NCBI GenBank assembly: GCA_029931535.1
Contig: JAQPZY010001664.1
Coordinates: 3,502,501 to 3,566,500 of the forward strand
DNA from: Margaritifera margaritifera
Lineage: Eukaryota > Mollusca > Bivalvia > Unionida > Margaritiferidae
DNA length: 64,000 bases
Direction: 5' to 3'
The notes under the pieces were generated by a model. That model was not told the DNA's origin and made no database searches. It saw nothing but the letters and a program-made list of their open reading frames with translations. This document shows, one piece after another, positions 13,001 through 26,300 of the stretch (within the stretch, counting starts at the first letter, position 1; every line of letters starts with the position of its first letter). Position numbers and translations under genes: made by a program.

Positions 13001-16000
13001 ATGAGCTTGATGAAGATAACCTTTGTGTCATTTGCAATCAATTTCAGCCACCAAACTTTCCCCAAACTTCTGTTTACTTTGTTTTATGGGCACAATGTAT
13101 TGTGATAAATGTAACAAATGGATCGATCTGAAATACTGTACAAGCAATCTAAAAATCCAGTACCTCCTTTGTCAGTAAAATCTGCAAAAACTACAATTTT
13201 AAATCAAAATGCTTCAATTTCTTTCATTATGTTATTCCCCCACTGGGTCTCAGGGATGTAGAATTGGCCCATTGCACCCTCCTCTATGTCATAAAAGGCA
13301 ACTAATGGAGACAGCAGCTGTGGTGGCACAGTGCATAGACTGAAAGGGTGTGGGTTCAGATCCTACGGGTCAGATCAGCCCAGGTCAACTACCGTGGTGT
13401 GTCCTTAGGCAAGGCAACCTTGCTTAAGTACTCCTTTCAAAAGGGATGGTCATATCAGTGTGGGTTTTTTACTAAAACACTTCTCACTATATTTAGGTGG
13501 TAATAATTGGAAATTATGCCAGTGTGACATCCCAAAATTTGAAAAATCTCATAAGAGCTGCTTCTTCCGAACAGATGGACATGTCAACATTAAAAACAAA
13601 AACACTTCTCTTTTGTAATATATAGTTGTTCCTATATGAAAATGATGCCGATCAAACCTCAAAAATGGCTGCCTTGACAGCCATCCTGAAAATCTTTATG
13701 TAGCTACTTGTCCTGAACAGATGGTCATACTGGCATGGGGTTTTCACTAAAATGAATGAAAATGATGTTGATCTGACCTCCAACATGGCACCACAGTGGC
13801 CATCTCAAAAATCTTGTCATCAGTACTGTTCTTGCAGGAATGGTGGCATTGACATGGGTTTTTACTAAAGCACTTCTTGCAATATTTAATTGGTTCAGGA
13901 TGTAAATGTGGAGGAGTTTTGAAACCAAACGTTATTAACCTTGGGGTCAAGTCAAAGGTCGTTACTTTAATTTTTGCTTGTATTTCACTGAGCTTATAAA
14001 CACAGTGACTAGCTTAATATACAAGTGAATTTTGACCAGACAATGTATTTAGTTGCATTCCAATAAACAAGGTGATAGTTGGCACTCTGACATTGATTTT
14101 AAGGTCAAGGTATTGACTCAGATTTTTAGCTCTACTGGCTTATGAGCATGATAATAGAGACAAGTTTTAATGGATTTTTATCAAACCAGCTTGTGGATAT
14201 ATCTGAAGAATACCCTGAATGATGCAACCTAAATAACTTTGGTTTTTATTGTTTTTTCTCCCTAAAATATTAATTATAGATTAAACCAAACTTGGCATGT
14301 GTATATATCTTGACATTGTCTGACATTTTCTATCCATAGTATCAGGTTGTACTACACTTGGGTGTCTTGTGAACATGTTATTTTGGACATGTACACAAAT
14401 ATTTTTGTTACCAAATTTGGTATGTTGGAGTTTCTAAAGAATATCAGAGATGGTTTCAATACTCTGCAGCTAAAAAGATTAAAATGACAGAATAACTGGA
14501 CTTATCTTAGATACTAGAAATTTTTTTTTGACCAGTATGGTGTTAGTTTCTTCAAAGGACTTTAGCATTGCCCAATGCATAGCAGATGTGGGTCAGATTA
14601 CTCAAATTACCAATCATGTAAACCTATGGAAAAATATTTCTGTACACCTGCAAAATCTTAGCAGAAAATACTTGGACCAAATTTACCATAGAGCAAGTGA
14701 ATTTCTCAGCAGATATCATTTTACATATTTACCCTTCTACAAGATTGTTCATTATATGCATGTTTACAAGTGTTTGTACAAGCTGAAGCATGCATTCAAT
14801 TATTTTGCTATGGATGCAGTATATGGGGAGAACAGAACCAAAAGGCTTAAATGTGCAAATTAAGGGTGTGTGTACCTGTCATTCATGGGACACAAAATAG
14901 CGTACTTGATGCTGAGGGGTTTTATTTTACATACTTTTGAGTGATGTAAAAAGTACCCTGTTACTGTTCATATTCAGATCAGCATACTGTGCAAATAGTA
15001 CAAGAGACTATTTAAATGTACAATTATGTAGCATCTAGATTAATTGTTTACTTCAAACCTTAAAGTAATCAAAATGCACTTGCCACCTTTGGTAGGATAA
15101 GTTTATATGAAAGAACTGTCATTTTAGAGTTAAATAAAGCTGAATATTTTGCTTTTGTCCTTATAATCTGCTTGGATTCACTTTGTCTCTTTCAATCCCT
15201 CCTATATATCATAAATTTGGTTTTCACTGGATAATATTTGATGTACTCCTTGAATTTTAACCAAATTTGACTTGGTTAGATTTGGTTTTCAGCCTTTTAC
15301 CACACAATCTGATAGAATTATGGCTGCAACTCCTGCTTGTTTGGAATTGAGCTTGCCTTTGCATCTGTAACCCAAGATTGCTTCAGTTATATTAAGTTGG
15401 CTGGAACATATTAATATGACTGAATTACGTGTATGGGTCCAGTTTGGTTAGAATTAAGCTTGCCCTTGTATATTGAACCCAAGATTACCTAATACACAGG
15501 GGCATAAGAAACAGTTTTAGTTTCATGTATTTATTATTTCTGTGCATTTTCAGACAAATGTGGACAAGGATAATAGTGATGAAACTGTGCATTGAACATG
15601 TGATGACATCAGATAAAGAAGCCCAGAAACATGGACTTAAAAACATCATGCCCCTCTGGGTGGTAAGTAATATTGCTCATAATGATAGTTGTTTATAAAT
15701 GCCGAATTAAAGCACTGCACAGAGTATCTTCAATATAATTTTGAACATAATCCAACACTTTATCAGTTGACCTATTGACTGCTTTGCCTGCTTATTTAAC
15801 ATATCAACTTCTACAAATTCATGTTATTATCTTTGACAAATTTACACATATACTTAACTAACACTTTTAGCTATACAGTGACATTTTGAGTTATAAGAAT
15901 GTGAATTTGTACATGGTGTTTAGCAAAATTGACAAAGATGTCTGAGTTAATTCTGTTTCACAGTTTTAATGATAACAGACAAATAAAAGGTAATCATGTC

Positions 16001-17338
16001 ATGACAGAAGGCTGCCCATGTGGCTGACAACCTGGTCAGTCAGGTGCAGGTGGATAACAGAAGCCTTAGTTAATTGACAATGTTAGTGTTAACAATTTAA
16101 GACTAGTTTTAGAAAAGTTACACTACTAGTGCAATTCTATGGACAAAGTTTTCTTTGTATTTGAAATGTGCAGACAAGTTTTAAGTATTTCTAAAAAGGG
16201 TACCTTGAGCATGTAACTAGCTTAAAATTCAGAAAGAGCTAATACTTAATATGTATTGAACACATGTTAAGTGACTTTCTTTAGTGTCAATTGCTTTGAA
16301 ATATATTTTACATAGATATATTGAATACTTTACATACAAGGACCCTAAGAGGATATAGTCTTTACTAATTGAGTCACCCTCAGTAATAAAACAGAAGTAG
16401 TAGTGATCATAGTACTTAGTAGTAGTAATAAGAGTAGAAGTAATGTGAAACCTGTACAAGAGAACCTTGTTTGTGATAGGCTAAAAGTGGCTGTTTTATA
16501 ATGGTGGGTATGGGGGATTTAACCCAGTTACTTCCCCATGAATCCAATAAAGAATGCCACCAGAAAACCTGGCCCAACAAATCTCTTATCCTGAGTTTCA
16601 GTACATTTCTGTCTTTGTTTTAGTTATGTCTTCTTTACCAAGAAAATTAGTTTGCCACAATAACATCTTGAGTTAAAATATGTTTGTAAAAACTTAAGTA
16701 ACAAATATAGACATGGGTTTTTAATGTGAATCAAGGCATATATCTTTCTTTCAGAGGAATTTTCAGACAACAAGGTAATAAAAACAACTTAATGGCATTT
16801 TTTGGGCAAAACCCTCCCATACTTGATTTAGACATATTGCCAAATCATAAATTATAAGGCAAAGGGGCTGGACATGAGTACTACCAACCTGGAATTGCCC
16901 ATCCCCAACATTTCATAAATGCACACAATAAATTGAACAGGCATACAAAACAACTAATATTACAGATCATGATGTCGTAACTTCATTAAATGAATGGAAC
17001 AGGAAAATGTACAGTTGAAAATAATGTGTTGCTGAGATGTCATTACATTGATAGATACCTAAATACAGGCATGTAAACCCCATCCAACCTGTGACCTGGT
17101 TTTATGTGGTTACATTTACATCATATGGTTTGGCTTAAAAAATTTCTATCTGGCTAAGGCCCTAGAGGAAGTTGCACATGTCTGCCTAAATACATATTTA
17201 TTCATGCATATATGTAAAACTATATATGCATGCATACATACATACATACATACATACATACATACATACATACATACATACATAAATATATGCATACATA
17301 CATACATACATACATACATACATACATACATACATACA

Positions 17339-17369
<31 letters not shown>

Positions 17370-20300
17370 TTTTATCCAAATATAAATATATTAAATGCAT
17401 TGATCAATTCATAGTCATGGTGCTAGTAATAAAAGGGAAAATTCATATACATTTCTGAAGATAATTGTACATAGAACTTGGATCAGTGATTTAAAGATGA
17501 AATTGAAATGGATTGTTGAAATGGGTGGTTGCTAAGAGTTATTTTATTGCTGACATATAATTCCTTCAAATTCTGATTCTAGCTGAAAAGTAATTAGCTT
17601 TGCAGTTAGAAAACACTTCAAAATTATACTATGTACTACTGCTGAAGAAAACACTGACTTATCATCTGTAGAATTTCACTCAGTCAGATTATGATAATTA
17701 TGGTTTTTCCACTTAATTTTTAAAGTATTCATTACAAAGTAAAAATATATTGGGGAGGATATCAGAGCTCAAAATTAGAATATTTTTTTCACAAACCCAC
17801 AGGATCACCATAATGTACTGATCCTGCTTAAATTTCATTGATCACCCTAAAATAAAACAGAAGCCGGTTTAGTTTCTAATTCTCCATCGTCTGTTGAGAG
17901 TTTCACTCAATCTTATTATGACAATTATTGTTTTCCTCTTAATGTTGGAATTATTCATTACAAAGTAAAATATATTGTGGAGGATTTATCCAATTGTCTG
18001 AAGTATTCATTACAAAATAAAAGAGTTGAGGAGGATATATCCATTTGTCTGAAGTATTCATTACAAAGTAAAATATATTGTGGAGGATATATCCAATGTC
18101 TGAAGTATTCATTTCAAAATAAAATATGTTGAGGATATATCCATTTGTCTGAAGTATTCATTACAAAATAAAATATATTGTGCAGGATATATCCATTTGT
18201 CTGAAGTATTCATTACAAAGTAAAATATATTGTGCAGGATATATCCATTTGTCTGAAGTATTCATTAAAAAGTAAAATATATTGTGCAGGATATATCCAA
18301 TTTGCATACTAACACTGCTTAAGTACAATAAATAAATAAATAGATGAATACTTTGTTTTTCATACCATGACACTCCTCAGTAAGTAGGAACTTTTTAACT
18401 TTCTCTAATATGCATTTTTACAATATTTATTGGAATTTTTATTGTCATGAATTCAATCTACTCATCCTTATCATCATCATCATTATCAGAGCTCTGTTGT
18501 TGTTGTTGCTGTCAACTGATGATGCAGAAATGAACCAATCCAAATTCTAATTATCAAACATAAATTCATCAAATTAAATAAGAACAATGAAAATAAAATG
18601 GTATTTGGTCAAGGTGTATCAGGCAGTTTTTTTTTACACAGGTCAAAAGTTAATTTTTTACAATCAATCTTTAAGTGGTACTTACCTTCAGACTTTTGCA
18701 TATTTTCCAAATTAATCTGTTTTTCCTGTGCCACAGTTTAGCAATACTATATTTGTAAAATCAGGATATTTTTCAAATAATAATAATAATAATAAATGAA
18801 CAAATGAGTAAATAAATAAGTCAATCAGACTTTTCAAACAATGCTTGAAGATCATATTATTGAATGGTTGATATCATGCAATAAATTTTAAAACCAAGTA
18901 TTTTGAGATTAAATATTTGATATCAATATATAATTAATTAAAAGGTAATTTTTCAATGATTGAAAGATATGAATCTGTGAGTGTATAACATAACACAGCT
19001 GATATGAAAACATAAATCAACATATTTAAAAGATTTGATATTTAACATCTTTTCCAGTTGTTTATTTCAAAATATTTTCCAGTATAACATTTGGACCTTC
19101 TCGTGCAAAATAAATTGTTAATATAAAAATGATCCATAAGATTATAAAAAGATACTAGTAATTAGCGTTTCTAAGATACATAGACCTTATCTTGATTATA
19201 ATTAGAATTTTTATAATTCTTTCTAAATGTCATTATGTGGTTATGTAAATTCAAATGAAGCATGGTTTTAAAAAAGAATGGAAGGCAATTCAGCTTGAAA
19301 AAATATTATTGATGTCTGCAAAAATCAAATGTACTCTAAATATGGATAGCAAATTAAAGGTTACCTCCAGTTACTAGAGAAAATAAAAGCAGTGTTTAGC
19401 ATATTTTAAAACTACATTCGGGTAGGAAGAGAGTTAATTTATTTGATACAGACCTCCTTTTCCTATGTCTGTCTTTCAAAAGTGGCTGTTAGACCAGGTT
19501 TGACTGTAGTAGTATATTAGTATATTTCAACAATACTGATGAGAGATGTCAAGGGGGATGACTTTTGTCTCACTGCCTGGCATAGGCAAAATGGTGTCAA
19601 TGTTAAGGTTTTATCATTTAGCTCAAGTTCTCTGACACTGTTATATGTATGGTCATGAAACTTTATATGTGTTATTCATCTTGGAGGCAAAAGTAGGTCA
19701 CAGTGATCTACTGTCTTTGCTCTAGTGCTTTTGCAGTGGTTTTTAATCAGACATTAGATAGCATTTCATGGAATTCTTGTCTTAATATTCAATTAATGCC
19801 ATATTCTATGGAATGGTTTATCATGTTAGACTGTCTGTCCATCCCATACATGACACGTTTGATTTGCTCACAATAACTGTTGAAAATCTTAATGGATTGA
19901 AACCAGATTTGTTATGGGCTTACTGGTAATATAAAAAATACCTTGGTCAAGTTCAGTTCATCCTTTTCCTTATATATTGGAATCACTAACTTCCCCGGTT
20001 GACTTGGAAGTTTGCCTTTGCATCTTGAACCAGAGTTTCTTTAGTAATACCATATTGGCGGGGTACACACCTTTGGACACAATTCTATTTATGATCCAGA
20101 TTGTATGATTCTCTTTCATTTTTAATGGAGTTGCTGGAGGAGCAAATTTAGTTTGAGCAGGAAATATACAACAAACATAAGTACAGAGTTCCCCATTTAT
20201 ATAGCTTCTCTCAGATGAGGCCATCATGTGATAAACGGCCACCTTATCCTGCACCAGAGTAGTGCATTTTTACCATTCCGTTCTCCTCACCAGGAGCCAC

Positions 20301-23300
20301 CTCCCTTATAAGGCCTTCTTTTCATTGCAGAAAGGGTGGCCATATAAGATGGGACCACTGTAACTTCTTAACTTGATTTGATAATATTAGTATATTCAGA
20401 ACTTTTTTAGTAAATAAAATTGTAATATATCAGTATGCTTTCTTTGTTAACCATTACATGTAGTATTACCAGTATTGAGTTCCCTGGTTGACGAAATTGT
20501 CAGAACTCGATAGTAATTATATTGTCCAGCAATCCATCAACTATTTGGCTTCTATAAGATAACTTGATTGGGAATAGATGGATTTTAACCAAATTTTGTT
20601 TGCAGCATTATATTGGTGAGACCTCAGATGATTATCATGCAGCTTTAGATTGACAAGGCCTTGAATGAGTTTGATTTCCAACATTCCAAAAAAATAATTT
20701 ACAGAAAATGTTGTCCCCTGATTATGTATCCTCTTAATCTTGGTTTCTGCAGCATAACTTTACTCAAAATTGTATGATTTGAATTAAATTTGGCATGTTG
20801 TTTTATATGGATGAGGACTTGAATCAGGTTTTATTTCAACCATTCCATGTCATTGACAGGAGTTACTGCCCATGTTTCCCTATTCTCCTTACTTTGATTT
20901 CTCAACATAAGTTAATTTTACCAAGAAATGTTGGATTTCAGCTAGATTTGGTATGCAGCTTTGTATTGGAAGATCTGAAATAATTGGATTTTCGGCATTC
21001 TACACAATTCCAGACATTTTATTGCTTGACCTTCTAAACTTTGTTTCCACTGTATAACTTGCTAAGGTTATTGTACTACAACCATTTTCATATGTCTACT
21101 TCCTGTGAGATTCATTCCAATTCCAAAGTTACAACATCATTAGTTACTGGAGTGATTGCTCATTTTTTTCAAACTTTTTACACCAAGATTATCCAGGATA
21201 AGAAACAAATTTTATAGGCAGTTTTAAATTGTTGAACTCTTGCATGAGTTTGATCAGCAGCATTTTACATCATCGTGGTGTATATTTATGGCCCATTATT
21301 GTTGGAAACACCATTTTTTGTTTTGACAGAGTTCCTTGTTTAAGATTCTGCAGAGTAAATTGTAGGAAGCTGGGCTCTTTGAAATGCATGTGTCTCTTAT
21401 AGCTCTATTTTCTTTTAGTACATATGAATAATTCTTAATTCTTTCAGATGCTTGGTGACTTTCCAGACTTGAAGCAGCTGCATTCCCTTGAAAAGGTGGA
21501 GACATTCCTCAAAATGTGCAATAGAGCTGCCATCAAAGAACTTTTAGGGTAATTCTGATGCACTTTCTTGTGCATATCTGCATGATTTTAGAAATAATGG
21601 TGACTGTTAGCGAATTGATCCCATATTTCATTATGGGTATCTATGAGGCAGAATCACCAGTATGACTGAATGATAATTGATTGTCAAGGCAGAATTGCCG
21701 ATGTTTGAGGCGGACTCGCCAGTATGACTGACTGACTGACATAACTGTTAAGGCAAAATTGCTGCTATTTTGAGGCAGAGTCACCATAACTTATGTCTGT
21801 AAGTTGAGTGGATTGGGGACAAAATGCCCAATAATGCAATAGCAGCGAATACTGTTTGGAGAAGATACGGCTGGTGTAGCCTGTTAGTATGAGGGGTCTG
21901 GTTGCCACCTCCAGTGATAGTGGAATTAGTATGTGGGTGGGAGGTTAATGTGAAGACATGAAGGTGGATGGTGAGCCAGATGTAACAGAACTGCAGGCGG
22001 TGGTTGGGGTGGTGGAAGATAAGAAAACAAAACCTGTCCACTCTCAACATTGATCACTTGTAACTGAATGACTGCTATCTGGATAACTCATCACTGCAGA
22101 CCCCCCTGTCTCTGATTGGATGATAGCTGATACCAACATTGTGGGCGTGTCTACTGAACTGACCTTGCATAATAGGCTTTTGACTTGAATCCATTCTTTG
22201 TGTAAACATCATTTAATTACATTAATTACCTACTACACCGCTCCCTCGATAACTCGCTCACAACGGGGTCCAAAAACATAGACCGCACTATAAGCGAGGG
22301 CGCGAGTTACTGAGGGACCTCCAAAAAATTAAGAAAGGGATGCCATCCCCGCTGGACATCGAGAAAACCGCAGTGGGGATGGGTAACGCGGCTGTTTAAT
22401 GGCGGAATACTCGTTTTATAATTACATTGGGAATAATTGTCAATAAAGAGCTTTTTCTAATGTAGTTGTTTGCTTTTCTGTATAAATTACCTTTATTTTC
22501 AAGATAACGAACCTCTGAAAGATCGTTAACAACATTAGTCCAAGCAGTTTGAACAACACGTGTACGTGATTCATTGTGTATTACGTCACTGCTTTTTGTT
22601 GTTGTTGATTCACAACTAAACAAGATTCCTTTTTTCAAAAACTATTGACATTTATTTCGTGAAACAACCGTCAACATCGAACCTCGATTTATTTATTGTT
22701 CCATTAGTAAAATATGGATGCCGTGATTTCATATCAAGTAACAGTGAAACTTCGTCTCATCCTTGAGGAAATCCCTGAGTAGCATGTTAGAAAGTTCAAT
22801 ACAAACTCTGGAACTCGCTTCTCCATAATGAACCACATCTGTAAAACAAAGCTTTTATTCTCCAAGTACTCATTTGGCTTGGTTGCCTTACTATCTTTGA
22901 TTACATTTGTGAATGAGTAGACTAATTTAAGGTAGTTTAATTATATTACTTACATAATAATATTTATAACAGTGTTCGATTGATCAATTGAAATGAGTTG
23001 ACCTGACACACGGCCGTGACCGCTAGCTCTTACACAGGCAGGATTTGCATGCCTTTTAACTTTTCTGTTATTCCACCCCCATTGTTTGATTTGATACAAA
23101 AGACGTAATTAATGTGATAATACAAAGCAGGTCTGCTATTAATTGAGTGTAACAACACAACATATACTTCCGCAAGTTGGAGATAACAACAAAAAAAGGT
23201 CAGCACATAATTAGATTCTCATGGAAAGGCTCACGGCGATAGCTGGGTCGGTTGAATTTTAATTTTCACGTTTGAATACAAGAGGGCTTATTGCATTTAT

Positions 23301-26300
23301 GATGATTACACTGAAACCGAATTAAATGATAGAACTGAAACACATATTTCACTTGACAAAACTTATTTAATTGGTATTTATTTTTAAAGTGTTGCCACCA
23401 GTAGGCTTTAGTGACGTTTTCATTGATCGAAATTTCGTCGAATATTGTTGTTTATAGTGTACTGTGAATGTTGTTTGGAAAGAAAATTGACAAAATATTT
23501 GACATCTTATTAAAAGTCGAAAATTTCATGATGATGATTCAAATTTCTGGGTACTAACCACTGGTTTTGACGATAAAACGAGCGATATATTAAGGTTTCA
23601 TTTACTAATTTTTGATCGCGATTTTTTTCACCTTCAACAAATAGGGTCCTTTTTTTGTGTTTTTGTTTTTAATATGAAATTTTCTAGTTACAAAAAAATG
23701 GGATCCACGTCTGGTCCGCGTTATATGCGGGTTCGCGAGTTATCCGGGCGTGAGTTATCGAGGGAGCGGTGTAGTAGGATCATCAGTCCAGTATAATAAT
23801 ATATTGAACAGTTGAACTACCAATAGAATTTGTAGTGCCTGATTGCAAAAATGAGCTACAGAAAGCATTCTACAAATTAATTCTTAGCAGTATATATGCC
23901 TCTATTTTCACTTAAATCGAATGAAAGGTTTCACCTATTTTCTTGTGCATGGAAAACATACTTGACATAAAATGAAATAAAAATATCACCTCCATTTCTT
24001 TCTTCAATTAGATTGTTATAACCCCACACCCATATCTGACACAGATTGTTTCCATATGTAATGGATTAACCCAAATATAAACGGATTTGACTAAATGGCT
24101 GCAAGAGACTGTTCAAGCTCATTGGCTCATGGGCAAAATAAGGTTGAACAGAGGCTAGGCTAAGACTTCTTAAACATAAATTTTGTCATCATTGCAATAT
24201 TTTACTCTACAAAAGATCTTGACATATTGTTTGTGATGCAACAAGGAACTGCTGTTGCATGTGAATGTTATTAATGATATCCATTTCTTTTCAGGCAAGA
24301 GCAAACATGCTCCTATTGTGAAGACAAGATAGAAGGTGCTCCAGTTGTACTACCATGCAGAGACACAATTTGTATCAGATGTTACCATGAATTAGAAGCT
24401 CTTCACACAAAGAAATGTCCAAAGTGCTCCAAAGACATCCCAAATGAATTTAATTTAGATGTAACAGGAAATGATAGGTCTGTCATACAAATATATTTGT
24501 TCAAATTACATGAAAACATTTCCCTATTTCAGGGTAACGAAGAGTTTTATGATAATACAGTGGTCCCATTCTTGATAGGCTCATCACAAGAAAGACCACC
24601 TCCTGATCAGAGGCTATCTTGCCTGTCACCACAGTGGTATATTTGTGCCATTTTGTCCTCCTCAAAAGAGGCTACCTTTTCTGAAGCACAGTGTTATATT
24701 TGTGCCATTTTGTCCCCCTCTAGAGATGCCACCTCATGATCAGCAGCCACCTTGCCTGACACCACAATAGTATATTTGTCATTTTCTCCCTCTCAAGAGA
24801 GGTCACCTCCTGATCAAAGGCCACCTTGCCAGATACCGTAGTGGTATATTTGTGCCATTTTGTTCCCCTCAAGAGAGGCCATCCCCTAATCAGAGGCTGC
24901 TTTGCCTGACACCACAGTGGTATATCTGTGTCATTTTGTCCCTTTCAAGTGAGGTCACCTCCTGATTAGAGGCCACTTTGCCTGACACAAAAGTGGTACA
25001 TTTGTGCCATTTTTTCCCCCTCAAGAGAGGCCATATCCTGATCGGAGGCCACCTTGCCTGACATCACAATAGTAAATTTGTGTCATTTTGTCCCCCTCAA
25101 GAGAGGCCATCCCTTGTATTGGGCCAATTTCTTAGTGCTGAAGGGGGTAGCCTCATAAGAGGGGGATTACTGTTTGCCCATTGACAGACATATAGTGGCT
25201 CTTAACTGAAAATTATTTTCTGACAGGAAAACTGTTAAATGTGGGTCTCAAAGAGCAACATCATGACTCGAAGTGTACCCCATATACATATACAAGGACA
25301 TATAAATTTGTTAGCCCAACTGGTTCTAGACAAGATCTTATGAGATGACCTGTCATCCATCTTCCATCTGTTAGTTAGCACAAGTTAGTTAATTGTACTC
25401 CTCTTAAACTACATTGAGGAATGCCATGAAACTTGACACACACATTTATTCCAAGGTCGAGTTGGTCATAAATGAAAATGGTGCCACTCGTACATCCAAT
25501 ATGGCAACCACAGTGGCCATTTTGAAAATCTTGTTATTGCTACTCATCCTGAAGGGATGGTCATATCAGCATGGGGTTTTCACTAAAAGACTTGTGATGT
25601 CTAATTGGTCCCAACTTAAAATAGTGCTGATCAGATTTTTTATATATCCAGCAGCTTCAAAATATTGCTATTACTGCTTCTTCTAAATGGACAATGATAT
25701 CAACATGGTATTTTCACCAGAAGGCTTCTTGTCAACTTTGTTCTAACTGGAAAAAATGCCAATCTGACATCCAATATGGCCACCATGGTGGTCATCTTGA
25801 AAATCTTTTTATTTCTACTCCTCCTGAATGGGTGGAGCTGGGGTGGCTCAGTGGTTAGCATGACATACTAGTGACCAAAAGGGTGTGGGTTTGAATCCTA
25901 CCATCTGTACAGCCTGGGTCAGCTACCACGGTGTCTCCTTTGGCAAGGCACTTTACACCAATTGGCTTGGTACTAAATAACCTACTTGGGTTGCTGTGCT
26001 GTAACACACCAAAATGGACCAAACCTCCTGAATGGAAAGTCATATTGACATATGGTTTTCATCAAAAGACTTCTTATGATATTTACTTGGTTCTAAATGA
26101 AAATGGTGCTAATCTTACATCCAGTAATGTCACCACGATGGCCATCTTTAAAATCTTCTTATCGCTACTCCTTTTGAATGGATAGTCAACATGGGGTTTT
26201 CACCGAAAGATGTCTTATAATGCCTAGTTGGTCCTAAATGAAAATGGTGCCAATCTTATATCCAATATGGCAACCACAGTAGCCATCTTGAAAGTCTTAT

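Noticed and set aside
14528..14863. 111-residue plus-strand frame starting near the right end of a pearl-like copy
   Set aside because: No recognisable domain, no splice signals agreeing with the RNF213-like frame, and it starts in repeat sequence. A small unknown exon cannot be fully excluded.
17146..17458. 84-residue frames on both strands
   Set aside because: Translation of the CATA microsatellite.
22396..22638. 80-residue minus-strand frame in the pogo-like element as transposase
   Set aside because: No DDE motif, helix-turn-helix or similarity recognised.
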